DNA of 64,000 nucleotides from Phycisphaerales bacterium (lineage in GTDB: Bacteria > Planctomycetota > Phycisphaerae > Phycisphaerales > SM1A02): positions 124,001 through 188,000 of the forward strand of contig JANQEQ010000148.1 of the NCBI GenBank assembly GCA_028278245.1, read 5' to 3'. Below are positions 1 to 8,825 of the stretch, one piece after another; positions within the stretch are counted from its first letter, which is position 1, and each line of letters begins with the position of its first letter. The translations under genes were made by a program, and so were the position numbers. The notes below the pieces were generated by a model. It was not told the origin of the DNA. It searched no databases and saw nothing but the letters and a program-made list of their open reading frames with translations.

Positions 1-414
1 GATATCCCGATCGGCACGATGATCGAGATCCCCCGTGCCGCTCTCACCGCGGATGAAGTTGCCGATGTTGCAGACTTCTTCAGCTTCGGGACCAATGACC
101 TGACCCAGATGACCTTCGGGTACAGCCGCGATGACATCAACACCTTCCTGCCGGACTATCTGGCGGCCAACATCCTCGCCAAGGATCCATTCCAGTCACT
201 GGACAGTGACGGGGTTGGACAACTGGTCGACATCGCCTGCAAGAAAGGTCGCGTGTGCAATCCGAAACTCAAGCTTGGAATCTGCGGCGAGCATGGCGGT
301 GACCCCGCTTCGATCAAGTTCTTCCACAAGGTTGGGTTGAACTACGTCAGTTGCTCCCCCTTCCGCGTCCCGATCGCGCGACTATGTGCCGCCCAGGCCG
401 CCCTGGGTGACTAA
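1..414 (+). CDS. ppdK: Pyruvate, phosphate dikinase, C-terminal part (5' end outside window)
   Basis: The enzyme interconverts pyruvate, ATP and phosphate with phosphoenolpyruvate, AMP and pyrophosphate in the cytoplasm. Only the last 137 residues are here; the reading frame is open from base 1. This is the PEP/pyruvate-binding TIM-barrel end: it shows [19 protein letters not shown], then [12 protein letters not shown] with the family's catalytic cysteine, and [17 protein letters not shown] at the terminus. These match PPDK rather than PEP synthase or PtsI, where the loop sequence differs. An intrinsic terminator follows 27 bases after the stop, so the gene ends its transcription unit. Identification is firm; only the length is unknown. 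Confidence 0.95.
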   Translation, partial: DIPIGTMIEIPRAALTADEVADVADFFSFGTNDLTQMTFGYSRDDINTFLPDYLAANILAKDPFQSLDSDGVGQLVDIACKKGRVCNPKLKLGICGEHGGDPASIKFFHKVGLNYVSCSPFRVPIARLCAAQAALGD

Positions 415-440
415 GCCAAATTACAAATAAGTCAATTGAT

Positions 441-465
441 AAAGCCGCGAATGATCGCGGCTTTT
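441..465. terminator. Intrinsic terminator between convergent ppdK and ahcY
   Basis: A perfect 10-bp stem (441-450 with 455-464) closes on a 4-base loop. It is GC-rich at the loop side and flanked by A on the left and T on the right, so it can stop transcription from both sides. It sits between the ends of two convergent genes. Confidence 0.85.
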
Positions 466-482
466 ACCATGGAGTGTGAGGG

Positions 483-515
483 GGTGGCATGGGTAGGGTG
501 AAGCCATACCCGTGT
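483..515 (+). repeat. Dispersed 33-bp repeat, copy 1
   Basis: The segment matches 27528-27560 at 29 of 33 bases. The core is GGGTAGGG then GAAGCCATACCC. Both copies lie just beyond a GC-rich hairpin in an intergenic region. This looks like a small intergenic repeat family; two copies in 64 kb suggest many in the genome. Confidence 0.6.
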
Positions 516-524
516 ACATTTTCA

Positions 525-2051
525 TCAATAACGGTAATGCTCAGATTTGTACGGTCCTTCGACGGGAATGCCAAGGTAGTCGGCTTGCTCCTGTGAGAGG
601 GAGGTCAGCTTGGCGCCGATTTTTTCAAGATGTAGTCGAGCTACCATCTCATCGAGTTTCTTCGGCAGCGTGTATACCTTCTTCTCATATTGACCGTGAT
701 TCTGCAGCAGATCTCGTTGAGCCAGCACCTGGTTGGCGAAGCTGTTGGACATCACAAAGCTCGGGTGTCCGGTCGCGCAACCAAGATTCAACAGCCGACC
801 CTCCGCCAGCACGATGATGCTGTGGCCGTCGGGAAATGTCCATTCATCGACCTGCGGTTTGATATTGGTCTTTTTGATCCCGGTGATTTTTGTCAATCCG
901 GCCATGTCGATTTCGTTGTCGAAGTGGCCGATGTTCCCGACGATGGCGTTGTGCTTCATCTTCTGCATGTGATCGGCAGTGATCACATTGTAATTGCCCG
1001 TGGCGGTGACGAAGATGTCAGCAGAATCACACACATCATCGAGCTGCACAACTTCATAACCGTCCATGCTTGCCTGCAGCGCGCAGATGGGATCGATCTC
1101 CGTGATGAGCACTCGGCACTTCTGCCCGGTCAATGACTGTGCGCATCCTTTGCCCACATCACCATAGCCGCAGATTACTGCGACCTTGCCCGCCAGCATG
1201 ACGTCGGTGGCGCGGTTGATGCCGTCGATCAGTGAATGCCGGCAACCGTAGATGTTGTCGAACTTGCTCTTGGTAACCGAGTCATTGACATTGATCGCAG
1301 GGAAAAGCAGTTCGTCCACTTCCTGCATCTGGTAGAGCCGATGGACGCCGGTCGTTGTTTCTTCACTGACACCGTGGATATTTTCAGAGATTGTGTGCCA
1401 GTGGTTGGAGTTGATTTCATACACCTTGGCGAGCAGTTGCAGTACCACGCTGAACTCTTCACTGTCAGCAGTATCGGGTGAGGGTACGGCACCGGCTTGT
1501 TCACTTTGATAGCCCTTGTGGATGAGCAGTGTCGCGTCACCGCCGTCGTCGACGATCAGTGTCGGTCCCCGACCATCGGGCCAGGTCAGTGCCTGCAGTG
1601 TGCACCACCAGTACTCCGGTAACGTTTCGCCCTTCCAGGCATAAACCGCAGCACCCTTGGGATTGTCGATCGTCCCGCCTGATTCAGGTGGACCGACCAC
1701 CACTGCCGCCGCTGCATGATCCTGCGTGGAATAGATGTTGCAGCTGGCCCAGCGGACGTCGGCTCCCAGCTCGATGAGCGTTTCGATGAGCACTGCCGTC
1801 TGGATGGTCATGTGCAATGAGCCTGTGATCCGCTTCCCGGTAAAAGGTTTTTCATCCCGGTATTTTTCCCGGATTGCCATCAGACCCGGCATCTCGTGTT
1901 CCGCCAGCTCAATTTCCTTGCGGCCATGCGCGACGAGTTCAGGTGTGAGTTCCCTCACTTTGTACGGCAGGTCAGAGAAAACAGGCAATCCTGTTTCCAT
2001 GAATGTGACATTGCTCACATTTGCTGTGGGACTGGATGTAGTCGCGGTCAT
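525..2051 (-). CDS. ahcY: Adenosylhomocysteinase
   Basis: S-adenosyl-L-homocysteine hydrolase splits SAH to adenosine and homocysteine and so keeps methylation running. The 508-residue protein has the conserved [17 protein letters not shown] region with the insertion found in many bacterial enzymes, the [21 protein letters not shown] substrate region, the NAD-binding [10 protein letters not shown] loop, and the C-terminal SEHYRY end that reaches into the partner subunit. The N-terminus carries about 30 extra low-complexity residues. The ATG at 2051 has a GGAG site about 8 bases upstream. The 283 bases to the divergent peptidase gene should hold both promoters; I could not recognise a SAM or SAH riboswitch there. 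Confidence 0.96.
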   Translation of the reverse strand: MTATTSSPTANVSNVTFMETGLPVFSDLPYKVRELTPELVAHGRKEIELAEHEMPGLMAIREKYRDEKPFTGKRITGSLHMTIQTAVLIETLIELGADVRWASCNIYSTQDHAAAAVVVGPPESGGTIDNPKGAAVYAWKGETLPEYWWCTLQALTWPDGRGPTLIVDDGGDATLLIHKGYQSEQAGAVPSPDTADSEEFSVVLQLLAKVYEINSNHWHTISENIHGVSEETTTGVHRLYQMQEVDELLFPAINVNDSVTKSKFDNIYGCRHSLIDGINRATDVMLAGKVAVICGYGDVGKGCAQSLTGQKCRVLITEIDPICALQASMDGYEVVQLDDVCDSADIFVTATGNYNVITADHMQKMKHNAIVGNIGHFDNEIDMAGLTKITGIKKTNIKPQVDEWTFPDGHSIIVLAEGRLLNLGCATGHPSFVMSNSFANQVLAQRDLLQNHGQYEKKVYTLPKKLDEMVARLHLEKIGAKLTSLSQEQADYLGIPVEGPYKSEHYRY

Positions 2052-2334
2052 GGTAATTGCTCCAAATATTGTTCTGGCAGTGGATTATCGGGAGTGTAAT
2101 TCTGAGATTGAACTGGATATACAAGGCATTATTCCATCCATTCATCCGGATGAACTGCTAAAGTGTACATTCAATAATTGCCATGTCAAGCATATTCCCT
2201 ATCCCTGGAGAAAACAGCAGCTCGTTTGCAGTTACCCTCACTGTAACAGCGGTCAGGAAAGGTGTACGTATGCCCATTTGGTGGGAGGGAGAAATTCGGT
2301 TTAGTCAAGGAGGTAACCTGTGTTTTAGGCCATA

Positions 2335-3447
2335 ATGCGGAGTGTTATGACCGGAAATACCTCAGAAACACAATCAGTATCAGCGATATGGCGAGTGGTT
2401 TTCATACGCCTTGCCCGCTTGATTCTTCTCTTCGGTATCGTGATCGCACTTCTTGCGGCAGGGTGCTATGTGATGATGATCCGCATGCCCGGTAAATCCT
2501 TTAGCGGCGAGCTGCTACCCATCACCGGTGAGCAGGAGATGCTTGCAGGCCGGTTGTTCGAATGGGTGGATGCTCTGGCCGGCCGAATCGGTCCGCGCAA
2601 TGTCATGCACTCGGAGAATCTGGAACTTGCGCGAGCATATCTCGAATCAGAACTGGCCGGGATGGGATATGACGTTCAGCAACAGACATACAAGGTTTCT
2701 GATGTGGCATGTTCCAATGTGATTGCGGAACTGCCCGGTAAGAGCAGAGCGGATGAGATCATTGTGGTGGGAGCGCATTACGACAGTTGTTATGGCGCGC
2801 CTGGGGCGAATGACAATGCCTCAGCAGTGGCAGGTGTGCTGGCTCTAGCCCAACGATTTGCATCAACATCGCCGCAGCGCACGGTGCGATTTGTGTTGTT
2901 TGTCAATGAGGAACCACCGTATTTTCACACCAGTGACATGGGCAGTCTGGTGTACGCAACGTCATGTGTTGATCGACAGGACAACATCATTGCGATGGTG
3001 TGTCTGGAGATGCTCGGTTGCTACAGCGATGAGCCGGGCAGTCAGTCGTATCCACTTCCCGGCTTGGGATTGGTATATCCGGATCGGGGCAATTTCATAG
3101 CATTTGTCGGAAATTTCAGTTCCCGAAAGCTGGTACGCCAGGTCGTTGGATCGTTTCGTCAGCATGCTCAATTTCCCTCTGAGGGTGCGGCACTTCCTGC
3201 GTGGGTACCTGGAATCGGATTATCTGATCATTGGTCATTCTGGAGGATGGGATATCCGGCAGTGATGGTGACTGATACCGCGATGTACAGGTACAAGCAT
3301 TACCATCACCTCACGGACACGCCGGATCGGCTGGATTATGAACGGATGGCTCGAGTCGTGGAGGGTCTTGAGGCGGTCGTTGAGCCTTTATTCAATCCAG
3401 AAACCGAGACGGAATCGCTGGAAACAACAAAATCTGGGCAGAATTGA
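2335..3447 (+). CDS. M28-family zinc metallopeptidase, membrane-anchored
   Basis: A 370-residue aminopeptidase-like protein. An N-terminal hydrophobic segment (about residues 22-46) should anchor or export it. The catalytic domain shows the usual M28 metal ligands in order: His and Asp in VVGAHYDS and GANDNASAVAG, the Glu pair in VNEEPP, Asp in VTDTAMYRY, and His in HYHHLTDTPDR. This family removes N-terminal amino acids or acts on related amides; the substrate cannot be told. An in-frame TAG at 2326 forces the start to 2335 or to the ATG at 2347. A strong AAGGAGGT at 2307-2314 lies unusually far (20 bases) from 2335. Confidence 0.88.
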   Translation: MRSVMTGNTSETQSVSAIWRVVFIRLARLILLFGIVIALLAAGCYVMMIRMPGKSFSGELLPITGEQEMLAGRLFEWVDALAGRIGPRNVMHSENLELARAYLESELAGMGYDVQQQTYKVSDVACSNVIAELPGKSRADEIIVVGAHYDSCYGAPGANDNASAVAGVLALAQRFASTSPQRTVRFVLFVNEEPPYFHTSDMGSLVYATSCVDRQDNIIAMVCLEMLGCYSDEPGSQSYPLPGLGLVYPDRGNFIAFVGNFSSRKLVRQVVGSFRQHAQFPSEGAALPAWVPGIGLSDHWSFWRMGYPAVMVTDTAMYRYKHYHHLTDTPDRLDYERMARVVEGLEAVVEPLFNPETETESLETTKSGQN

Positions 3448-3550
3448 AAATAATCCAGCTTTATTTTCGTGACAGTGCGATATTTTGCGTAGTAATTAAT
3501 GGCGAAATACTGACTTTTCAGGTTTGGAGTATGATTGTGGGTACGGAACC

Positions 3551-4321
3551 GTGAATCAGGATTCGGATCGAAATGTTCAATGGGCAGATGACCCGGCAGG
3601 TGCACCAATGCCGAAAACCGATTGGTCGATGATCGGTCAGGTTGCCGGGGGTGAGGAAGCTCAGGCTGCCGTACTGGAACAGTTGGTTCGGCGGTACTGG
3701 GGAGCGGTTTATGCGTACATTCGAGCCAGTGGGCACGATGTTCATACTTCTGCCGATCTGACTCAGGGATTCATTGCGGAGGTCGTGCTGAGCCGAGGCT
3801 TGTTTGAATCAGCTGACCAGCTTCGTGGGCGGTTTCGGTCACTGCTGATGAGCGCATTACAGAATTATTTGCGTCAGGAATATCGCCGAACCAGTGCCCA
3901 GAAACGTCAACCGGTAAGTGGTCCTCCGATGTCGCTGGACACGGCGCAGATTGATGAACAGATGGAGAGCGCGAAACATTCGCCTGAGTCGGCATTTACA
4001 GCTCAATGGACTTTAGCGCTGGTTAACCGTGTCGTAGATCGTTTGCGGAGAGAGTGTCGTGTCGAGGGATTGGAAACACACTGGGATGTTTTTGAGCATC
4101 GGGTGATTCGTCCCATGTTGGAAGGCGTGGAGGTATTGCCTTACCCCGCTCTGGTGGAACGGTTCAATCTGGATTACACCGCCCAGGCAGCCACGATGAT
4201 GGTATCGATCAAACGGCGTTTTGCCCGGGAATTGATGAATGAGATCGCCAACACCGTGCCCAAAAACATTCCTCCCGAAGATGAACTTACTGCCCTGTTG
4301 CATGATTTGGAGCGAGCTTGA
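3551..4321 (+). CDS. ECF-like RNA polymerase sigma factor of the planctomycete type
   Basis: The protein has a sigma region 2-like part with TDWSMIGQ near its start, then LVRRYWGAVYAYIRASGHDVHTSADLTQGF and RGRFRSLLMSALQNYLRQEYRR (broken here only by description). The pattern YIRxxGH...DLTQxF and GRFRSLL is typical of sigma-like proteins abundant in Planctomycetota. The C-terminal half is less conserved than classical region 4. It should direct RNA polymerase to a regulon that cannot be named. The start is uncertain: GTG at 3551 is used, but ATG at 3608 and TTG at 3524 are also in frame. It overlaps the next gene as TGATG, so the two are translated together. Confidence 0.75.
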   Translation: MNQDSDRNVQWADDPAGAPMPKTDWSMIGQVAGGEEAQAAVLEQLVRRYWGAVYAYIRASGHDVHTSADLTQGFIAEVVLSRGLFESADQLRGRFRSLLMSALQNYLRQEYRRTSAQKRQPVSGPPMSLDTAQIDEQMESAKHSPESAFTAQWTLALVNRVVDRLRRECRVEGLETHWDVFEHRVIRPMLEGVEVLPYPALVERFNLDYTAQAATMMVSIKRRFARELMNEIANTVPKNIPPEDELTALLHDLERA

Positions 4322-4797
4322 TGACAAAGAAGCCTCCATCAGATGAGCGATTGGCCAGGATACTGCGCTGGGCTATGGAATCGTCGAGTCAGCCGGCGAT
4401 GGCTGCCGCCGACTGGCTTGCCTGTGATATTGATGATCGTTGCAATTCAGCAGCGGACTTACTGCTCAGCGAACAGACCACGTTAATTCAACTCAGGCAG
4501 GCCAAAAGCGTTTTCAAGACCATGCGCATCGTTGGTGAAACGCCGGCGGACAGACGAATCGGCGCTCGTCTGTATGCCGCTTCCATTGCAGCGGGACTGG
4601 TCCGGCATAATGAGCGTATCAGTCGGCAATCAAATCGTGCCTTGTACCGTGGTTTCTCTGCTCTGTTGAATGATCGGCGTATGCCTAACAATTTACGCGA
4701 TCTTGCGGGTATGGCTCTTTGCGTGCTCAAGCAGCAACAGCCAACTTTGGAACAAACCCCCGATGGAATCCCCTCACTTGAAATAGATGATGAGTGA
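4321..4797 (+). CDS. Hypothetical protein coupled to the sigma factor
   Basis: A 158-residue soluble, mostly helical protein with no motif that I recognise and no signal peptide or membrane segment. Its ATG overlaps the stop codon of the preceding sigma-like gene, which implies translational coupling. The position invites the idea of a sigma regulator, but it has no zinc-binding HxxxCxxC motif or membrane helix of known anti-sigma factors. Small soluble sequence features such as repeated Ala-Ala-Asp turns are all that can be seen. Confidence 0.6.
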   Translation: MTKKPPSDERLARILRWAMESSSQPAMAAADWLACDIDDRCNSAADLLLSEQTTLIQLRQAKSVFKTMRIVGETPADRRIGARLYAASIAAGLVRHNERISRQSNRALYRGFSALLNDRRMPNNLRDLAGMALCVLKQQQPTLEQTPDGIPSLEIDDE

Positions 4798-4888
4798 TCC
4801 GGTACTGATCGTGATCAATCGGCCCGATATTTGATCAGGGCAAAGTTTTTCGTTCTGCTGTCTTTTTACAAGTTCAGGAGCAGATTCA

Positions 4889-5434
4889 ATGACGGTTGAT
4901 GATACCGGTCATCTGGAAATCGAGCGGAAATATCTGCTGGATCGTTTGCCGGAGATGCCCGAGCACGCTGTGTTGCTCCGTATTGAACAGGGCTATCTGG
5001 ACTCCCGGACAGAGATTTCGCCGGAGGATGGGCTTGGTGATCCATTGAACGCAGGCGGTCGGATCAGACGAACAACTGAATCCGATGGATCAATCACCTG
5101 TCACCACACGATCAAACAGGGAGTTGGCCTGGTTCGAGAGGAATGGCAACAAACTATCTCCGAAGACGTGTTTGAGTCGGTTTGGAATGATCCTTCGATA
5201 GCTCGCCTTCGCAAGGTGAGATATCAGGTTCGCGAGGGGGCTTTGGTCTGGGAAATCGATGATTTCCACGAACTCAATGTCGTGCTGGCTGAAGTGGAGC
5301 TGCCTACCGCTCAAACTCAAGTGGAACCGCCCGGATGGCTCCGCCGACATATTCAGCGGGATGTCACGGGTGAGAAGGCATATTACAACTTCACACTGGC
5401 ACAACAAATTCTGGCACAAAAACGGAAATCCTGA
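4889..5434 (+). CDS. CYTH-domain protein (triphosphate tunnel metalloenzyme)
   Basis: A 181-residue protein that begins with the CYTH signature HLEIERKYLLDRLP (ExExK). Further basic and acidic strands follow, such as GGRIRRTTESDG and VWEIDDFHELNVVLAEVELP, expected of the eight-stranded tunnel that binds triphosphates with metal. Bacterial members are mainly inorganic triphosphatases, fewer are class IV adenylate cyclases; sequence alone does not decide. The ATG at 4889 has AGGAG about 10 bases upstream. The next gene downstream is an isolated ATP synthase epsilon gene, separated by a hairpin. Confidence 0.85.
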   Translation: MTVDDTGHLEIERKYLLDRLPEMPEHAVLLRIEQGYLDSRTEISPEDGLGDPLNAGGRIRRTTESDGSITCHHTIKQGVGLVREEWQQTISEDVFESVWNDPSIARLRKVRYQVREGALVWEIDDFHELNVVLAEVELPTAQTQVEPPGWLRRHIQRDVTGEKAYYNFTLAQQILAQKRKS

Positions 5435-5505
5435 ATTCTTCGAGTCCTTGGTATGGAAGTGGGAAGCCCATCTCCCCTGCAAGACACTCATTGAATTCGG
5501 AGGTA

Positions 5506-5542
5506 TGATACGACTGCAGTGTGGACACTGCAGGATTTATCA
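5506..5542. promoter_or_regulatory. Interrupted palindrome upstream of atpC
   Basis: A perfect 8-bp inverted repeat (CTGCAGTG at 5514-5521, CACTGCAG at 5526-5533, 4-base spacer) is flanked by a second matching pair, TGATA and TATCA. There is no T-run behind it, so it could be an operator or an RNA hairpin in the leader rather than a standard terminator. Confidence 0.4.
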
Positions 5543-5567
5543 TGTCTCTCCAGATCAGGAGCGAGTT

Positions 5568-5972
5568 GTGGCCCAGACGTTTCAATGCTCAATCATCACG
5601 CCGCAGGAAACAGCCTTTGACGGCAAAATCACGTATGCAACTTTTCAGGCGTGGGACGGACAGGAAGGCATTCTCAGTCAGCGATCACCGCTACTGACCA
5701 AGCTCGGTATTGGAATTGTGAGACTGGATCTGGAAGCAGGGGGTAAAGCGTGGTTCCTGCTGGACGGCGGTTTTGCCCAAATGCAGGAAGGGGTGTTGAT
5801 GCTCCTGAGCAGCAATGCCATGACTTCTGATTCGGTGTCACTGGCGGAAGCTCAATCGGAACTTGATGATGCTAATGCACGGGTCGTAACTGGAACCGAA
5901 GATCGCGAAGCGCGGGAGCGCGCTCAACAATGGGCCAGAGCAAAAGTAACCTTCGCCAAAACAACCGGGTAG
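5568..5972 (+). CDS. atpC: F-type ATP synthase epsilon subunit
   Basis: The 134-residue product has the epsilon beta-sandwich: FQCSIITPQETAFDGKI, EGILSQRSPLLTKLGIGIVRL, LLDGGFAQMQEGVLMLLS, and then the short helical C-terminus. This subunit sits in the central stalk and couples or inhibits ATP hydrolysis. I chose GTG at 5568 because AGGAG lies 6 bases before it and homologues begin at this point; an ATG at 5505 is in frame but would add an unrelated cysteine-rich stretch. No other atp gene is near. Usually atpC follows atpD, so this copy is detached from the operon, or the operon is broken in this genome. Confidence 0.85.
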   Translation: MAQTFQCSIITPQETAFDGKITYATFQAWDGQEGILSQRSPLLTKLGIGIVRLDLEAGGKAWFLLDGGFAQMQEGVLMLLSSNAMTSDSVSLAEAQSELDDANARVVTGTEDREARERAQQWARAKVTFAKTTG

Positions 5973-6019
5973 GTACAGGGGATCGCTGCCACTTACTCGA
6001 CATACATATTGCGAGAATC

Positions 6020-6436
6020 ATGATTATTGAAATTTTCACTCTATGTGATGCAGCCACTGACTCAGCAGGCAAATTGAATATCCTCGGCGCTTTCGATTCC
6101 ATTTACGCCAAGGTAGTTCCTGCAATGCATCCCCAGTGTGCCTTGGGCGTGCGCATCCGGTTTGAGCGAATAGAACGGGGAGAGCATGCCATACAGGTCA
6201 ATATCGTCGATACGGATGGAACAAGTGTCGTTCCTCCCCTCAAGGGGAAATTGATGGTTCAGTTCCCTGATACGGAATCATCACACGCGTTCAACATGGT
6301 GCTCAATATGCGGGGGTTGAAATTTGAGAAGTTCGGCCCATTTGCCATTGATCTGGCAGTGGATGGCAGACAGGAAGCGTCACTTCCTGTCTTTGTCCGG
6401 GAGCATGGTCAGAACATGCCGGAGCAGCCAAGCTGA
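6020..6436 (+). CDS. Conserved hypothetical protein (IEIFTLCDAATD family)
   Basis: A 138-residue soluble protein beginning MIIEIFTLCDAATDSAGKLNILGAFD (shown in part only). It is predicted to be beta-rich. I have seen this opening in small conserved proteins of unknown role, perhaps the family now called DUF6941, but I cannot confirm that. The in-frame region upstream of 6020 overlaps the end of atpC and has no conserved character, so ATG 6020 is preferred. It ends 8 bases before the convergent PilZ gene. Confidence 0.65.
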   Translation: MIIEIFTLCDAATDSAGKLNILGAFDSIYAKVVPAMHPQCALGVRIRFERIERGEHAIQVNIVDTDGTSVVPPLKGKLMVQFPDTESSHAFNMVLNMRGLKFEKFGPFAIDLAVDGRQEASLPVFVREHGQNMPEQPS

Positions 6437-6444
6437 GTTCTTAC

Positions 6445-7074
6445 TCATCCGGCAGCGCGGCGCTTCAGCTGGATTCGCTGCACCGCCGTGCTGATGTGCT
6501 GCAATCCGCGGGTGAGGTCCGATCCTGATTTCTTTGTTTCGATACAATGCAAACCGTAACGATAACGGTTCGGACCCAATTCCTTGATGCTTTGAATACA
6601 GCCAATTCCAGGGAAGCGTTCATTTTCGTAGCGCAGTTCGACTGGAACCTGGTTTCCTATCGAGAACGACTCAGAGGATATGATCGAAAAGCCGGTAGAG
6701 CTGACATCTGCCAACTGGCAATTCTCCTGTTGCCCCATTGTTGCAGAGAGATTCGCAATCAGCGTCGAGACACGATAACACTGGCGGCTTTCAGCAGATA
6801 CGGGATCGCCGATCGGTCGAATACCGACGATTTGCGATTCGTCAGGTGCGTCAAGTACAGCTTCAACCTGGGCGGTTTGCTGGACGAAATCACGGATTCG
6901 TTCGTAGAAAATCAACAAATCCTGCTCAACCTCCAGAGTGATGTCATCCTCCTCCAAAGCGATCGTGTAAACACCGTCCTGATAGCCGACAATGTTTGCA
7001 GGATGAAGTACACGTTGTTCTGATTCCCCTGGAATCTGAATAAAAATGCCATCTTCTGCCTGAATCATGCTCAC
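6445..7074 (-). CDS. PilZ-domain protein, probable c-di-GMP effector
   Basis: A 209-residue protein built like YcgR: an N-terminal flagellar-brake-like beta domain (residues about 1-95) followed by a PilZ domain. The c-di-GMP motifs are visible as SRQCYRVS (RxxxR-like, with the second Arg displaced) and DVSSTGFSI (D/NxSxxG). It should bind cyclic di-GMP and change motility or envelope behaviour. No flagellar or pilus gene is nearby, so the target is open. The first arginine motif is not perfect, which lowers certainty about nucleotide binding. Confidence 0.75.
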   Translation of the reverse strand: MSMIQAEDGIFIQIPGESEQRVLHPANIVGYQDGVYTIALEEDDITLEVEQDLLIFYERIRDFVQQTAQVEAVLDAPDESQIVGIRPIGDPVSAESRQCYRVSTLIANLSATMGQQENCQLADVSSTGFSIISSESFSIGNQVPVELRYENERFPGIGCIQSIKELGPNRYRYGLHCIETKKSGSDLTRGLQHISTAVQRIQLKRRAAG

Positions 7075-7273
7075 AGTCCTTACTCTTGAAATATCTACTG
7101 AACGTCTAGGCGAAGTATCGGCGAGTTCAGACGCGACAATAAGCAGTAATGGCGTGAAGAAAGCAATACCGTATCAGTAGTGAAAGAGGATCAGTTATCG
7201 GATATGCGTCGTATTGATGATCCATGCCCCATGAGGTGTTATGACTCTATGCGTTTGGGGGGATGCCGATAAA

Positions 7274-8623
7274 TCAGGGGAAAATGCCTCGCCAATCGTA
7301 AACTTTTCCGATGTGATCCAGCGCAGCGCATACTGCGGCAGTACGCAAATCACACTCGTAGCGTACTCGAGCCACCTTGACGCGACGGGCAGCCAGCACC
7401 ATGTGGTTGCGCAATTGTGTATCCACTTCCTGGATCGACCAGTAGTGGAGTGATCGGTTCTGTACCCACTCAAAGTAAGAAACTGTTACGCCTCCTGCGG
7501 AACAGAGGATATCCGGCAGCGTTTCAATACCCCGTTGGGTCAATACCGCCTCACCTTCCGATGTGACCTGCGCATTTCCGCCCTCGGCAATAATGGGAGC
7601 ATTGATCAGAGCGGCTTTTTCCCCATCGATGAGATGTTCAACAGCGGCACTGATGAACAAATCAACTTCCCGCCGGTAGAAATCATCGGTACTGATTTCC
7701 TCAGCATCCGGAAAGCCGGCAATGCCACGATTTTTTTCAGAATAACGAATCAGCGCTTTTACATTGATGCCGGCATGATTGTGTAATGATCCGGTTTCGT
7801 CACTGACCGCAACCATCTTTGCCCCCATGTCCTCCAAGAGCTGGGCCGTCCAGATTCCCACGTTCCCAAAACCCAGCATGCTGAAATTCATGTTCTCGAT
7901 ATCAATGCCAAAGTCCGGCAGCATTTCATCCAGCACATAAACCAAACCCTGACCGCATGCCTTTTCCCGTCCCAGTGATCCTCCTAATTCGATAGGTTTT
8001 CCGGTGATAACACCACGCGAGTTCTGTTGATCGTGATCTGGAGTCAAGCGCTGATACGTATCCACAAACCAGGCCATAATCTGCTTATCAGTGCCCAGAT
8101 CGGGAGCGGGGATATCGTAATCCGGCCCGATGTGATTGCTGATTGATGAGCAGAATCGGCGCGTGATGCGCATCAGTTCCTCGTTACTTAATTCGTGCGG
8201 ATTACATTTTACTGCGCCGGAACTGCCTCCGAACGGAACTCGCACGAGAGCACTCTTGAGTGTCATGAGCACAGCCAGGGATTTTGCACCGTCAAGACAT
8301 ATACGCGGGTGAAACCTGAAACCACCCTTGTACGGTCCAAGGGCATTATTATGTTGAACCCGATAACCTTTGAATATCTGGTGATGTCCGTCATCCATCA
8401 GAACGGGAAAATGAACAATGATTTCATTGTTCGGCTGAACAAAGATCAGTTTCTGGTGATGAGGTAAATCGATCAATTGCGCTGCCCGCACCACGCGCTC
8501 GATGGTCTGGTGAAATGGATTGGATGCCACCGGAACGATGTGCAACTCTTCAAAGACCGAAGCAGCCAATTGAGAGGTTTGGCTGGCGATATCGGGCGGT
8601 TGGTCCGGGCTATGCATAATCAC
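7274..8623 (-). CDS. Glu/Leu/Phe/Val dehydrogenase homologue with altered catalytic motif
   Basis: A 449-residue protein with the full glutamate dehydrogenase fold: substrate domain (LGPYKGGFRFHPRICLDGAK, TLKSALVRVPFGG), the DYDIPAPDLGTDKQIMAW segment that carries the proton-relay Asp, and a Rossmann domain with LGFGNVGIWTAQLLEDMGAKMVAVSD. GDH converts glutamate and 2-oxoglutarate with ammonium. Oddly, the motif normally written PFGGxKGG reads PFGGSSGAVKC, so the usual catalytic lysine is Ser. The other two lysines (PYKGG, TLKSA) remain. It may be a divergent enzyme, or a regulatory paralogue. The reading was checked against the bases near 8205-8240. Confidence 0.85.
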   Translation of the reverse strand: MIMHSPDQPPDIASQTSQLAASVFEELHIVPVASNPFHQTIERVVRAAQLIDLPHHQKLIFVQPNNEIIVHFPVLMDDGHHQIFKGYRVQHNNALGPYKGGFRFHPRICLDGAKSLAVLMTLKSALVRVPFGGSSGAVKCNPHELSNEELMRITRRFCSSISNHIGPDYDIPAPDLGTDKQIMAWFVDTYQRLTPDHDQQNSRGVITGKPIELGGSLGREKACGQGLVYVLDEMLPDFGIDIENMNFSMLGFGNVGIWTAQLLEDMGAKMVAVSDETGSLHNHAGINVKALIRYSEKNRGIAGFPDAEEISTDDFYRREVDLFISAAVEHLIDGEKAALINAPIIAEGGNAQVTSEGEAVLTQRGIETLPDILCSAGGVTVSYFEWVQNRSLHYWSIQEVDTQLRNHMVLAARRVKVARVRYECDLRTAAVCAALDHIGKVYDWRGIFP

Positions 8624-8825
8624 TCTCCAAGTTGTGAAGCACCGGTGTAAGTGCTTGGATCATTAAGATGAAGCATAACACCGATTGCCGCTGGAGCCAT
8701 TGATCTGCATCAGGAAGATGAATCTTGTGTGAAATTTGTCCTGCAATGATTTACCGTCATCGGTTATCGATCGGCAAGTGACATGATCGCAACATGTTAT
8801 CGGGCGCTGGTCGTTTGTGATTGAT

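Noticed and set aside
1735-2304. 189-codon open frame on the plus strand across the start of ahcY
   Set aside because: It is antisense to a certain gene, its composition mirrors ahcY codons and it has no family features.
2052-2334. Possible SAM or SAH riboswitch before ahcY
   Set aside because: No conserved helices or motifs of these riboswitches could be recognised by eye in the minus-strand leader.
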